Positions 27,301 through 40,800 of a stretch of DNA of 64,000 nt are shown here, in pieces. The position numbers were made by a program, and so were the translations under genes. Origin of the DNA: Acanthornis magna. Lineage: Eukaryota; Chordata; Aves; Passeriformes; Acanthizidae. The DNA is taken from contig JAWUZG010000005.1 in the NCBI GenBank assembly GCA_036785705.1, forward strand, positions 3,896,501-3,960,500, written 5' to 3'. Position 1 is the stretch's first letter; each line of letters opens with the position of its first letter. A model generated the notes under the pieces. That model made no database searches. It had not been told where the DNA came from and worked only from the letters and a program-made list of their open reading frames with translations.

Positions 27301-28573
27301 GCAAAAGAGGAAATCCTACAAATATATTTTGAAAGCTTTAAAGGTGCTCTTGGTAGCAGCAGAGTCATCGTTAAATGAAAACATTTCTATTTATTGTATG
27401 CAAGCACAGTCGTGTTGTTTGTGGCCTTCGTACCCAATGAGCAAGAAATCCATTGTACTTGTACTTTTAATTTTGCATCTCTGTGAGCAATGTTCTCCCT
27501 GGGGCCTTGCAGAGGAAACCTGAAGCATAATCTTGATTTCAGCTGCAATGCAGAAATACAGCTGCTCCTGCTGACCGTGCGCACGACCTTCATGTACACA
27601 TCGGCTTTTATTTGACTTCTGAAGACTTCTTTTGGAGCTTTTTTTGGCTGCTGGCTACAAAACACAACCTAGAAGGCTTAAGAATATGAAAGAGCAATCA
27701 CTTTCTTTAGAGGAGAGGATATTTCATCACCTTCTCAGGAGGTGAGGAAAATACCTCACTCCCAGAGATGGCTGATATTTGTGTGCCAATCCTCATTGTC
27801 ACAGCAAGCAAACGGTGGTGATGCAGGATATTGCAGGCACACCTCCTCAGCCTTGTTTTCACAATTGCACAGGCAGTTTGGGAGTCAGGAAAATCCTTCC
27901 TAAGTGTGCAAACTGATAATGCACGAGGCTTATCACAGACTTCTGCAACAGAAGTCAGCCTGCACCAACTTCAGGCACCAACCCAGAGAGGTGTTCGGAG
28001 ACTTCAGCACTAGGGCTGTGCTCCCTGGCTTCTCTGGGAGTCAGGGGCTTGAGAAAAAGCACCTTTTACAAGTCTGGCTCTCTGCTGCCTGCTGAGTCAG
28101 TTTATCTGGGCTCTTGGAATGATGATTTTGTGTGTGAGACATGTCTGCAGCTAGAGTGGGAAGCAGTGGGTGCAGAAAATCCAAAAGGAAAAGGACCCCC
28201 ATGGCTCATCTTGGCACAGCTCATTCCTGAGATTGTCAGAGCTGTGGCTCACCCCAGCTCCAGCACCAGAGGAAGTGGCTCAGTGCCTTGTGTTCCCACC
28301 ATCCCTGGGACGTGCCTCACCAAGAGGTCTCTCAGGGCATTTGTGCAGCTCCACCAGTGTACTGATCCCATGGCTGTGCTGTCACCCTACTCAGTGACAC
28401 TCGGGATGTGCTCTCCTGCCCTGTGCTCCACTGCTCAATTGCCATCACCTTTCCTCACTCACGGAGGGTGCAAACTGGGCAGTGCTCCTGAGCTGGAGGG
28501 AGAGATAATTTAATAACTTCTTAGGGCAGAGGCTAAAAGAGAGCTATTTCTTCTGTGTTTATACATTTCCAAT

Positions 28574-28628
28574 CTTCCTTTCTTTCTTTTTTTCTTTCTT
28601 TTTACCAATATTTCTTCTTTTCTTTTTT
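28574..28628 (+). repeat. Polypyrimidine (TTTC-rich) tract
   Basis: TTTC and TTC units with T runs are interrupted once by a short AT-containing spacer. This is simple-sequence DNA, possibly able to form triplex structures. No coding or splice context is recognised. Confidence 0.7.
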
Positions 28629-31600
28629 TAATAAGACTAATATTCACTAATATTTAATATTCACTGATGTCATTGCTATTAATTTGTGTCTATCAGACCC
28701 TGCCATTACTCAACACTCAATTCCTTTTCTTATTTATGAAGTTGAACACTTTAAAACCCCAGAGGATGAGGTCAGGCAACTCTTTAGGGGATGGCCAGAA
28801 TCTGTAATGAATGAAAAACTCATGGAGCTCATCTGTCAATGCAATTAATCAGACATTGATCAAGGGCTTTGGTGGGAACAGGCCAAGCCAGGATATGTGA
28901 GTACCAAGGCGTCAGGGTGGGGTTGGTGTAGGATGTGTTGGCTTGGCATGGATTAAAAATGGATTTGATACTTGGGGCTCCCTGAAGCCCTCATTGCGCT
29001 GCTGTGCACTTAAGCCTGAATGGAGGCATGTGGCCAGTCCCACGGATTTCAGTGGATTGATTTCTGCGAAGAAAGTCGAGTACATGCATTTTGGTAGGAT
29101 CCAGAGCTTTATTTAGGATTCTCTTGGAAAAACAAGCAGGCAAGCAAAGTGTTAGTAAGTCGTCTGCTGCAATATTTCTAACAAAATTTATTTGGGTGCA
29201 GAGAGAGTAAATATTTTGCTCACAATACCATCCAGGCTCAGATGTGCAAACACAGCCATCCTGTTGAGTTATGCTTGCAGGGCTATACACATAAATAATA
29301 ACAATTCAGCCAAGGTTTCAAAGCTCTTCACAAAGGCAGGTAAGTATTATCTTCATTTAGAGATGGAAAGGACTTTAGATGAGGTGCCCAAGGTCACAAA
29401 ATAACTGTATTAGATTTGAAACCTGAGCTTACTGTCAACCAAAATTGAAATGTAATTGTCTGTGTTCAGTTGTAACTTGATTTTCACCTGCAGATTAATG
29501 TTCAGATTTAATGGGTAAGAAGGTCAAACCTTTTTAACGGAAACATTTTTAGTCAAATTCACCGCCTTTATCTAAGTCTCATTTTTAATCACTTACAATT
29601 TATAGCTCCACTAATTGTGACTAATTACGCCACTGTGCTGTTAAGGTAACTTAATTTCTTTACAGATTTTTGATGTTCATGGTTTCTGGCTTTATTGCTG
29701 TCAGTGGAAGCCCTGCTTGGACAAAAGCAACACTTTGGTGGGGGTCTCAAATATCCCCATTCCCTAGGAAGCCTCTGGGATCACAGGAATGGTGTCCTAG
29801 GACAGAGTAACACCCTCTAATTTATAATGCTGTGGAGAATTTTAAAATGCTACTTCAAGTATCATATTTTAATTGTCACCTTTTGATCTTTCAACATCTC
29901 TTGCTTCCCTGGAGCACCACGAACCCACTTTGAACAGTAGCAAACACAACACTGACTCCAAACCGCACGTGGGGCTGGAAGGGGCATAATTTCATCTGAT
30001 TACATTAATATTTTATTGGAAGCAGAGTGACAAATTGGAGACTGATTGCAAACAGCAGACAATCACTGACTGTAGAGAATCCTGGCACTCCACCGCCACT
30101 TCAGATGCTTTAAGGAGCTGTTCCAAATCTGCAGGAAAATGGTTGAAACATTTTAATTCTGTAATTTAAATTGCATCACTCACTTAACCAGCTATTTTGA
30201 TTGTAATTATGAAAACACTGTGATATACTTAGAAAAACCTTAGAAGACCTATAGCAGTGTGTAGCAGTGTATATTATTAATAGACTTGTATGTTTTCCTG
30301 ATCATTTTCACTACCGGTAATTAATTTTAAACCATTGAAAATGTAACTATTTTGTTTCAATTGCAAAGCCTTTTTAGCTTGACTCAATCAGATTCTTTTC
30401 CCCAAGTCACACGAGGTAAGAGATTATTAATGACTTTTTCTTTATTATCCATTCCTCTGTAATGGTTACTTTAATTATGGCATCTTGATTTAATATATGT
30501 AAGAGCATTTTGTAACAGAAACCTTCACTATTTATAGAATGACTTTCACTGTTTCCTGAGATGCTGCACTCAGGTCTTATTAGCAAAGTACAGCCTAATC
30601 CTCCAAGCATCTATCCACAGCTGTTCCCAGATTTAGCAGCTCAAAAATGCTGAATAATAAGGACGCTGCAAACGCTCACAGAATTTTGAAGGGATTGCCT
30701 TGGGTCAGTGTGACGCCTGTGAAAGTCTCAAGTGAATTACTCCTTGTATTGAACCTGAATGATGCGGAGTTGTGAAGCATGGCTTGGATCAGAGGGACAA
30801 GCCTCTGGCGCTGTGCTGTGCGGGTTTAGTTCAACGTGTAAGTAAAAGCAACCGCTGCACCCAAAACCCAATCTGAGGGGACAGGTAGGGAGTCACCAAT
30901 CCCAGCTGGAGTTTGCGAGGCAGAGGTGTGGGTTCCTGCTCTCCCAGACCCCACGGAGGTGAAATGGGCTCTGCCAGGAGTGCAGTGTGTGGGTGACATC
31001 CCCCAGCTCCAGCACTGCTTCAGCCCCAGCTCATGCAGATCCCTGGCCTCTTCTGTCTTTCCTTAGAGATCAAAGAATGCCTCAAGGTTCAGTGTGAGCA
31101 GACATTTACAGTCTTCAAAATAAATTACTTTGACTTTCAAAAGTAAATCCTTTAGAAAATTTGCTGCTCTTGCCTGAATCTGGGGTAGTTTAAAAATTCT
31201 TATTATGGTGAAATCGCATTTTCTATGGCTTACAGGATCGCGAGAGGGAGCTGTGGCCTGTTCACCAGCGTGGGAGGTCAAACTCCAGGTACAGACGGAA
31301 TAGGTATTTTCACATGTTTATTCTTGCAAAGGAAATCCTTCTAACTTTGTGCTTCCCACAGTAGGGTCGCTAATAAGTTTTATCCCGTTGGTTAAATTCT
31401 CCGTCAGTGTCTCAATGCTCTGTTGCCTAAACCAGTGAGGTTGGGGTTTGTTGTTTATACCTCCTTAAAGAATTTTTAGGATTGCTGGAGGGTTTGCTGT
31501 CTTCTCTGTGTCAGATCCTTAAAATATTTCCTAGCAGGCCAGACTTGCTAATTAATTTAATTCTTGGACATTTCTAAAGAAATCCTGGCCACATTTCCAT

Positions 31601-32191
31601 GAAAAATATAAAAGGTTGAAAATAAGTAGTAACTTTACTCAAAAGATGAAAAACATATTTAAAATGCAAAAGTAAGAGATTTTCCTTGTACAGGGATACA
31701 GGGATAGATGATCAAAACTCCAGCAAGAAGTGCAAAACTTCTGTGCGCATTAAGGACGTAAAAATAGAAAAGGATAAGGAAGAGTGAAAATGCTTTAGAT
31801 CAGATTTGAAGTTTAATTCATTCACTAGTGAGTCAAGAACCTAATCAGCTGGAGGATAAGTGCTTTACTGTCACACTGGCATGAATATGTCCTCCACCCC
31901 AAATCTGAAATTTGTTACTGTGTGTTCTGATACGTGTAGAAACCAGTTCTGTCTGTTGCAAAGCTTAGCGGTTCTGAACCTAAATCTAAATATTACCCCT
32001 AGGAAATCTCCAGACATCTTAATCATATGCTTGAATTATGCATATGAGACTGTGGAGTCTGGAGATTATTGCTTAGGGACAGGTATCAATGTAAGTGTAT
32101 TCTTAGGATGGGTAAATTTCACCCAGCAGTACATTATGGCATCCCAGTTTGCCAGGTTCTGTCTTATCTCCAAAGGCTGGGTTCAGGGCTT

Positions 32192-32220
32192 AGGGGGGCT
32201 ACAGTAAAAAAGTCCCCCCT
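32192..32220. repeat. Imperfect G6/C6 hairpin
   Basis: AGGGGGGCT at 32192-32200 pairs with AGTCCCCCCT at 32211-32220 except for one bulged T. A ten-base A-rich loop lies between. This is a short GC hairpin in otherwise AT-rich DNA, and its function is unknown. Confidence 0.5.
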
Positions 32221-33759
32221 CATTCCTGAAATCCGTTTTATAACAGTCTGAACAATGTGTCCCTGTAAAGCCTGAGATCATTCCTTATTCTTTCAAAGCT
32301 GCCCTCATCCCTTTTGTACATAAGTGTTTACTCCTATGCCGCAGGAGACAAAAGCTTTACAGCCCCACCCAGAGACAGACATGGACTATCCACATGGAAA
32401 ATGTGTTTCACTGATATTCCTTGCGACTGCAAGAGTTCTGTGGGACAAAACATGAAGAATTGTGAAAACTGGCTTTTAAATTGTTATATCTACTAATAGT
32501 TTATCATCTACACAGGATCAACTTGTTGACTGTTTCAGTCCTTTTGGGGTTGTATTTAACTTTTGGTATTTGGTTTTGTGGCTTTTTACTGGTTTAAGTT
32601 TTCCTTCTTCTGTCTCATAGATTGAAAACCTTCTGGCAGTTTTGCGTTGAAGTCACATGAGTTTGGCAGTATAGGAAAAACACCAACACAAACAAAGAGC
32701 AAACAAAAATCATTTGGGGTGAAATTGGGTTGGACTCCCTGCTCTCCTCCCTGGATGAGCTCTTAGCTCTTGGTTGCTCTCGATGGCAGTGTCTAATCAA
32801 GCTCTGAGCTGAGGAACCTGCACAGGAGACCACAGAGAATTGTTTTCATGGAAACTCAGTTTAATATCCTGTCAGTTTTGTTTATTATTTTAATAGAGTA
32901 GGATTTATTCCGTAGTCACAAACTTCACATTATATTTGCAATCGTAATATTATTTGAAAGTGGTGCTCCAAAAACTCATCATTCGGGAAGTGAATGGGAG
33001 TTGTTCCAGCCGGCTGTGCTGATACAAAAGTGTGTCTGCCCTAAGAATCTGGGAATACATGAGCACAACTGCACGGAATGAGAATTCTCACTGAGCCTGG
33101 TGGTCAGGAGTTTGGTCACAAGGGATGTGACACTTCTTGAGCACTTCATCTTTGTTTTCAGCGAGTCTCTGATCAGGGAATAGAGTTCATAATATATAAT
33201 TTATGTGATTGTTTGCACTGTGAGGCAGCAGTAGCGGTGCATAATTTGCAAGTGGTCTATAAATAGAAATGTCTTTGCATGAATTAGTGGTCAAATAAGT
33301 AGTATTTGTTCAAATCAGCTCATGAAGAATTAACAAAGAAAACCAAGAGGCCAAGTGAATCCATTTAACACCCTATTGCAAGCAGTTCCCCCATCTCTAA
33401 TATTTATGGTTTCAGTGCTGTGTTGTTGGTATCCTATCACACAAAAAGCAGTAATACTTTTTTGTGGTATCCATGGTCTTATTTCTAGGAAAATAATCTC
33501 CACTGTGAGGCTCACAGATGTCTGGAGCTATTTGATTACATTTCTGTTGGCAGAAGGTGTCTCTGGTTTTTTGTGCAGGAGGAGGGAGGAACAGGCAATG
33601 CTGGGAATGCAACTTGCTTTCAGTGCTGTCTCTTTTCCTATAGGATTGACAAAAACTGTTAGCTACAGCATCTAATGCAGCATGATTGCATTATAACATC
33701 CTCTACAGCTGTAACTTATTTATTAAGCCACACCTAATTGGATAACGTGGAAACATTTC

Positions 33760-34830
33760 ATCCTGGTGGAGATGTTCTCGTGTTGCCTAATGCTGTGCAA
33801 GGCGCTGGAACCCTTGTTCTGGCACACGTGTGGGTGTCGGGGCACGGAGACAACCGATGTGAGCACTCTGTGGCCATCCCACTCCCTCCTTCCTCCTGCC
33901 AGGAGGCTTTGTGGCTCCAGGAGGTGCCCAGTTATCCCTCCAGTGCCCACGCAGTACTGGGTGGCCTCACCTGCAGCCCTGCGGTGCAGCCCCGCGGGGA
34001 GCAGGGAGGTGCCTGGGGAAGGTGTGCGAGGCTCTGTGGGCTCTGCTGGGCGTAAGCAGACACCGGAGAAGGGATTCTCGATTCAGTCATCCCAAATGCA
34101 TTGTGGAAAGCCGCGAGTTAGTGCAGAGCTCACTGGCAGTAAAGCAGCAAAGCCTGGGGGAAGGATGTGGGGGAGGCAGTGGCAGTGGTGAGGCTTTGAT
34201 GGGCTGGTGAGCTAATCAGCCCATCGGCTGCTGCAAAGGTCACATCATGGAGCTCGCACAAACCTCCTCCTCCAAAGTTCTCTTATAAGAATGCTGTAAA
34301 ACCCCAATTCAACCCTGTGGGTTTTTTACAAGCCACAGATATTCTCACAACACATCCCACAGAACTTTCCCCTGCCTTCTGGATGGGAACATGGGGTCTT
34401 TGTGCGTTGGAGCTGACACCATTTGTGAAGACCCGATACAATGTGCTGCAGGAGGGTTCCCACAGCTCAGGCACCCGAAAGGGCTCGGTTCTGCTGGCTC
34501 TCACAGCCTCAGGAGCTGGACAGAGCCATTGGAACCAGCTGTGGGCACTGCACTCTCCTCAGAGCACCCTGCACAGACCTGTGGATGACTGTCAGCCAGC
34601 ACTGAGCCTTCTCTCCACCCTGACCCCAGCAGGGTGAGGGTCACGCTGCTCCAGCTTTCCACCCCGGAGATCCACCTCCTCACACCCGCCTGGGGCATGG
34701 ACCTGCTCTGCAGGGAGCCCAAGGCCTGAGGGCAGCAGCTCCCTGAGGACCTGAGCAGGTGTTTTCCCTTCTCCACTGCTCTCTCTGTGTGGGCACAGGC
34801 AATGCAACCGTGCTTAACCTCTCCCAGCCA
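33760..34830. other. GC-richer pocket with scattered CpG
   Basis: This kilobase is visibly richer in G, C and CpG than its flanks, for example around 33835-33855, 33980-34000 and 34065-34080. Several open frames of 70-140 codons overlap on both strands, which points to base composition rather than a gene. It does not match any repeat that I recognise. It could be a decayed CpG island, an old retroelement or an unannotated exon. Confidence 0.35.
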
Positions 34831-37800
34831 CAGGCTGCATGTCTCTGGGATTTTCCAGGGCTAATACCTCTCCAGAAATCATATTATATGAGATAATAAT
34901 CTCTCAGATAAGAGATGTTAATAACCTATTCTGTGAATCCAGTGTTCCATTTCCACTCTGTTTTCAGCAGACACCAAATACATCCCATTAAACCCAATGA
35001 GAACTGTAGCCAGCTGCCTTGACAGGGCACGTTAGAAATACAGCTTATTTTTCCCCTCCTCAAATACACAGAAGGTTTATTGATAATATTTTCTGTTAGC
35101 CTAAAGCATCTTTTTTAGAAACAAGTGTCTCTCTTGTGGCTCTTTATCGGTGTCACTTCAAGCTGAAATGTTTGCAGAGCAGACCAGGAGTGCTTCCTAA
35201 CCCACTTTGTGTAGATTTAAATGTATATATTATGCAGGGCAATAGGGGATCAGACTCAGTGGAGTATCTTCAGAAATAATTGAAAGCAGGACTTGTTCCT
35301 GGTACTTTGTAAATAGTAGCAATAACTCTTCACATTTCACACACTATTTGAGCTTTTAAAATTCTGCTGTGCCATTCTGTGGCCAGGACTGAAAAGTGAA
35401 ATCCTTTCAGATTGCTTGTGATTTAGCAGACAGCTTTAAGGGGTAAATCTGAGATAAAAACAAAAAATTAACTTTTTCAGAAGTCACTTTCAGCCAGGAG
35501 AATTTAAATCTTACTTTTAATCTTTCAAATTGACTGTGAACCTTGCATTCATTCTATGTTGTATGAAATTATGTGTTATAATATTTAAGTAAGTAGAACT
35601 GCAGCGTGGACAAAATGAAGTGTGGAAAATGCTTTGGAGGAGATACAAGCAAGTAAATGTGAAGTATATGAAAAATCTAATCAATAAGATAACAATTTCA
35701 AAATAAAAACATTAGCTGCTAGAGAATCCAATAAATCACATCAGTTGTGTGGAGCAGCACCATTGGATTAAATTATAGAGTGATGAGAAGCAGAACACAT
35801 CAAACACAAATAATCTCTCCCTCTCGTTTATTTTGGTTTATAGTTGAAGGTGTAGGAATTGCTTTCCCCTACCGAGATGAGCAAAAGGAGGAAAGGAGAA
35901 TGTGTAGCAATCGCAGCACAGCACAATGTGAGCCATGTCACAGGTTTACAAAATGTCACACTCTGCCATGGCAAATGAGCCACTGTCACACCCTGAAACA
36001 GCTCTTTTGATCTATCCTAATGCACAAATTATGGTTGTTGTCACATCTTATTACTATTATCTTGTGGAAGATTGAAATGTTTTGCTCTCTGATAGCAAAT
36101 TCCTAATAATTTACCTGCCTGAGACACAAAGAAAGAAATTAGGTAAAATGCCAGTTTTTTCTGGAGTTGTTTAATAGTCCCTCAGTGGTATTTAATACAC
36201 TTTGCTACAGGGATGTATTTTGAAAATTCAACATATATATTTCCAGGGGAAACTATACGGTGCCAGTGTGATCTAAAGCCCCCATGGCAGCAGAGGAACC
36301 TGATGGAGGGGGCAGCGAGTGCAGCTTCTTGTCATTTAGCCAGCACAGATCAACAGGATGGCCGTGATACTTTCAGTGAGGTAAGGGCTGTGCTGAGAGG
36401 AAGATGAAATATTGATGTAGTCCTGCTCAGCCAGTGGTAAAGGCGTCATGGCAAAAATGACACCAAATCCTGGCTGGTGGCAGCAGCACAGTGTCCCTCC
36501 CTGGAGGGTGGATCATGTGCTATGTCAGCAAAATAAGTTTTTGCAGCATTTTAAAACAAACCAAACACTAATCCCTTGCTTGCTTCAATCCTTCAGTCTG
36601 TCAAACAGGAAAGATGAAAACTAGAAATCCATAAGGTGGAGCTCCATCAGCAGGGTGGCAACTTTTACCTGGCTCAAGCAGGATGGGGACGCCCACACCA
36701 GCTGGGAGCAGTCTGTCTAGCACTAACCAAGCAAAATGCCTTGGAGGAGGCTGCTTGGTCATGTTTTCCATATACTTGGAGGAAAATGCTCCACAGATTT
36801 CATGTTTGCTTGGACCCCTCCGGCAGGTAGGACATGGCCAAGTAAGGGTTGGGTTTCTCGTCTCCTCGGGGAGATGTCCATCCACGGTAGGGAGTGGAAG
36901 GAAAGCTACAGGAGTGCTGGGAGCAGTGCACAAAATCAGTACGTGAGGAGTTTTGCCTGGGCAACTTTCTAAAGAATATCAGAATATAAATCACACCGTC
37001 CAAAATTAATAGACTCCTCAACCACTTCAGTTTATTAACATTCCTGGCATTTCCCCAGAAGTTGAAATGAGTTTGGTGAATTCCATTGTGCTTCTTAAGT
37101 GGATAGAACACCTCTTAAGCATTTTTATTGTCCTTTTAATGTTTGAACCTGAGATTATTAGGGCTGTAAAATGATTTATAATGATGTGCTAAACTGGAGT
37201 AATTTGAGTCATTTTATTAAGCCCTTTGTGGATGAAATGGAGAATGGCTGGGGCTGTGTTTTCTTTGAACACACTCACTGTGCCTGTGCAGAACATGTGT
37301 GCAGCTCCTCAAGAAGTGAGGATGCAAACCATATGGTGGAGCCTGGGATGCCAAAGTGCATTTCTAACCTCTTAGTGATAATTTAGATGTGTTACAGCAG
37401 TGTCTCCCAAAACACTGAGAAAAGCTTCTACGGTTTTAATGTATGTTATTTCTCATAGTGAAATGATCTGTCAGTAACTGTAGTGATTGAATTACTGTTC
37501 ATAAAGAACAGCGGTCTCATTTTATTCCCTATCCATATTTCCCTTCCTGTGGCTTCCAAAGACCATTTCCTTTGAGGTGATGTTTGGTTAAGCTCATGTG
37601 GTTTTATTTCTGGATATTTTTCTCTGTAATTACCTGTAGGACAGTTATTTTTAATAAGATTTTTGCATACAGAAATGCTAATATCTAAATGTGATTTCTC
37701 TTTGAAATTCAGTAGAGGCTTTTCAGTTGTATTTTTCACAGTGTGCTAAGAAGTCACGTGTTTAGGAATATGCTGTTCTCTTGTTCTGCCAGTCTATTGT

Positions 37801-40800
37801 TTTTATTATTCATTAACCGAATTGCAGATTCTATGAGGAAAGACATATTTTGAGCAGTTATTTACTGAGTTTGTGTCACAAGGCACATCTGTGAGGTCCT
37901 GTGCTATAGACAGTAGAGCAGATGCAGCAACAGGAACTGAACTGACAACAGGACATGGAGAAATGCTCAAGTCAAACGTTCATTGATTCCCTTTAACAAA
38001 AGAACTCGGTAATGCTCAACATTGAGGACATCTCTGACAAACAGGTACTCTGAATCTAGCACAAAATCCTCTATTAACACTGAATTCTCAAATGCAGTGT
38101 TAGTATTGCTTCCTCTACTTTTCTTTCCTTACGGTCACTTGAATCCTGCTTTTTGTTTTCTTCTCAGTTTTGAAATTTGATTATCTTTCCAGGCTAGTGT
38201 TAAACAGACTGACACCAGGATAATTAATAAAGCATGAGGGATATTATAAGGATTTTTTCAGTTATCTTTAAAACGCTGAAAAGCCAATTGTCTTCCATTG
38301 CTTTTCCCAGTTTCATAAATGCTCCTCAATGTTCAGTCAGTTATAATTGTACATAAAATCAAAGGATCCTCAGGATCAACACCTTAGAAACCAAAGAAAT
38401 CTAAAAATCACTCAACCTGGAATGGAAGACGCTAAAAAGAAGACAGTGCTACATATTCATGAGGTTTTACAGAAATAAATACCAGAGTGATGAAGTGTCT
38501 TTCAGTGTAAAATGCCCATGTTCATTAATCTCTTTTCAAAAATTCCCAGGACAGCACAGCAGCTTATTGGCTTTTGGGGAGTACCGTTCAAGGGAGATGT
38601 TATGGCTCTGAAGCCATCCATGGCTGCTTTTCAGTGGCTGTGAAAAGGTGCTGCACAGGTAGCATTCATCAGACAAACATATTTAGAGCTCTGTCAAGTC
38701 CATGATAACTCAGAAAAATTGATAGGTATTGGGGTTTTCTTCCTTCTCTCTCTTTCTCTCTGAGGGATGCATGTTCTATTTTATTTCTTGTTTTAAAACT
38801 ATCATCACTATGAAGAGTTTAACTTTACCATAGAGTTTTGACCATAGTGGAGGTGGTTCCAGGAATGGAGGGTTGTTGGGTTTAGGGGAAAAAAAAAAGC
38901 AATTCCCAGCAATCTGTTGAAATTTATTAGAGTTTTTGTTACAACAAGGCCATCAGCTGCTGCTCGGGATGCCATGGAAACAGGCATTGCTGCAAACAGG
39001 GAAGGCTGCTTTCAATCCATTCCTATTTGAGAAAAAATAAGAGAAAGAAAATAGGGGTTTGTGGGCTGAGATGTTTAAAGGACTCTGCCCTGTCTTTTAG
39101 TGGTTCACGTTCCCTGGCAGAGGGACCGAGGTACTGACAGACACCTCTGACTGCTTCCAGTCTCATGATGCAAAACGGGAGCAGCCCTCCACTGATCTCC
39201 GATAGGGCAAACAGGGATATGGCTATTGAGCAGCCCAGCCAGAGTGAAAGGGGAGGGAGATATCTTTTCTAATTCTCTTTTGGTCTGTGATGCAGCTTGA
39301 ATTGCAGGTTGGGGTTCCTGGAGCTAATTTGGACCTAAATCACTCAATTCCTAATGATCTTCCATAGGAGAGAAGGAAGAGACAGGAGAGTACTGACATC
39401 TCCATGAACTCCTGCATTTGTTTCTGTACTCAGATATCCCAAATTTGAGACAATTTTACATGTTTCAGTGCAACCCCCTCTCCGTATTCTTAGTAAAATA
39501 TCATTACATGTAATTTCTCACTCCAAAAATAATCTATGGGAATCAGTATAATGGTTTTCCCATTTGAAGCACAGTAAGTGCCTCATGCAGCAGCAATATT
39601 CAGAGAGCATCTGTTGGGATTGTTGTCATAGAGATCCCAGGATTGCTGCACTAAATGTATAAGAGTCCATGCAAGAATTTATGTGCTAAGTTCTATAGCT
39701 TTAATATATCAGCTGGAGATTTCCATTTGAAGTTTCCTCAGCTTTTGTTGCTAAGTGGGAGTTGGAGTTTTCCCTCAAAACTCAGAGAATGAAATTAGAG
39801 AGATTAATGTGAGATTTTAGTAAGGCCTTACATGTTAATGGTCATCTTAAAATATTGTGGAGTTGATAATGATCACATCTTTCTATAAAATTCATGAAAA
39901 ATCCAGATTCCTCTCTGAACTGCACGTGTATTGTTTGTTCTTCATGTTTTTCAGTAATACAGTAATTTGTTATGCTTAAGCTGATGTTTTTCCAATTTCT
40001 TTACATTTGACTCATATTGTTTCTGGGCTTATGTGAGGATGAAGCCAAGGAGACAGATAGTCTGTGGAGCAACGCATCCTTGCACTCCATGCTTTATCCA
40101 TTTATTTCTATTTTCTCTGATTTTCAAGGTATACTGGAAAATAATTTAAATAAATCAGCACATAGAGCTGTATTACCAGCCTTGAAGAAAGCCTAAATAA
40201 CTTTGGCAGGTCATAGAAAAAATATTTTTAAAACTATTAACTGTCTGTCAAGTTGCCCACTGCAGAGCCTTCAGCTGATTAGCTGCTTTCTGGCCCAGTG
40301 GAAATCAATTGCACAGAAAACCTTGAAAGCAAATCATTGGATGTAACGTGGACTACCTGATCTTTTTTAGGATATGAGGAAAGTTTCTGGAGAAGAATAA
40401 TATTTATTTACTGATAACTGCCAAGGTTGGCTGTTTAATTACATGTTGGCCCTGCCAAGTCTCAATGTTTGTAGGGATAAAGATGGGGGTAAGTGAGAAA
40501 CTGGCTCTGCTTTGGGTTTCCATCCAATGTGATGCTGCCTTATCCAAAACAATCAGGGAAGCAACATGCCAGACTTGGCATAAAGATGTACTTGGTGAAA
40601 TACCCCTGGGGTGAAGGAAAGGCTTTTGGCTGTGTGCAAACAGTAAAAAGGGATAAGAGAACCCCCTGGGGCGAGGATCTGCCGGCTAAAATCTCCAGCT
40701 GGGCAGGAATTGGGCATTTTTAAGTTCCATAAACTATCACATAGCACAGAGGGACAGACAGAAAGAGACAGGCTCTTGTTAGCCCTAAGTGGGAGGTAGC

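Noticed and set aside
28049..28513. 154-codon plus-strand frame as a gene
   Set aside because: It sits in a GC-richer pocket where overlapping frames are also open. The composition is low-complexity Pro/Ser/Leu typical of such pockets, and there is no motif.
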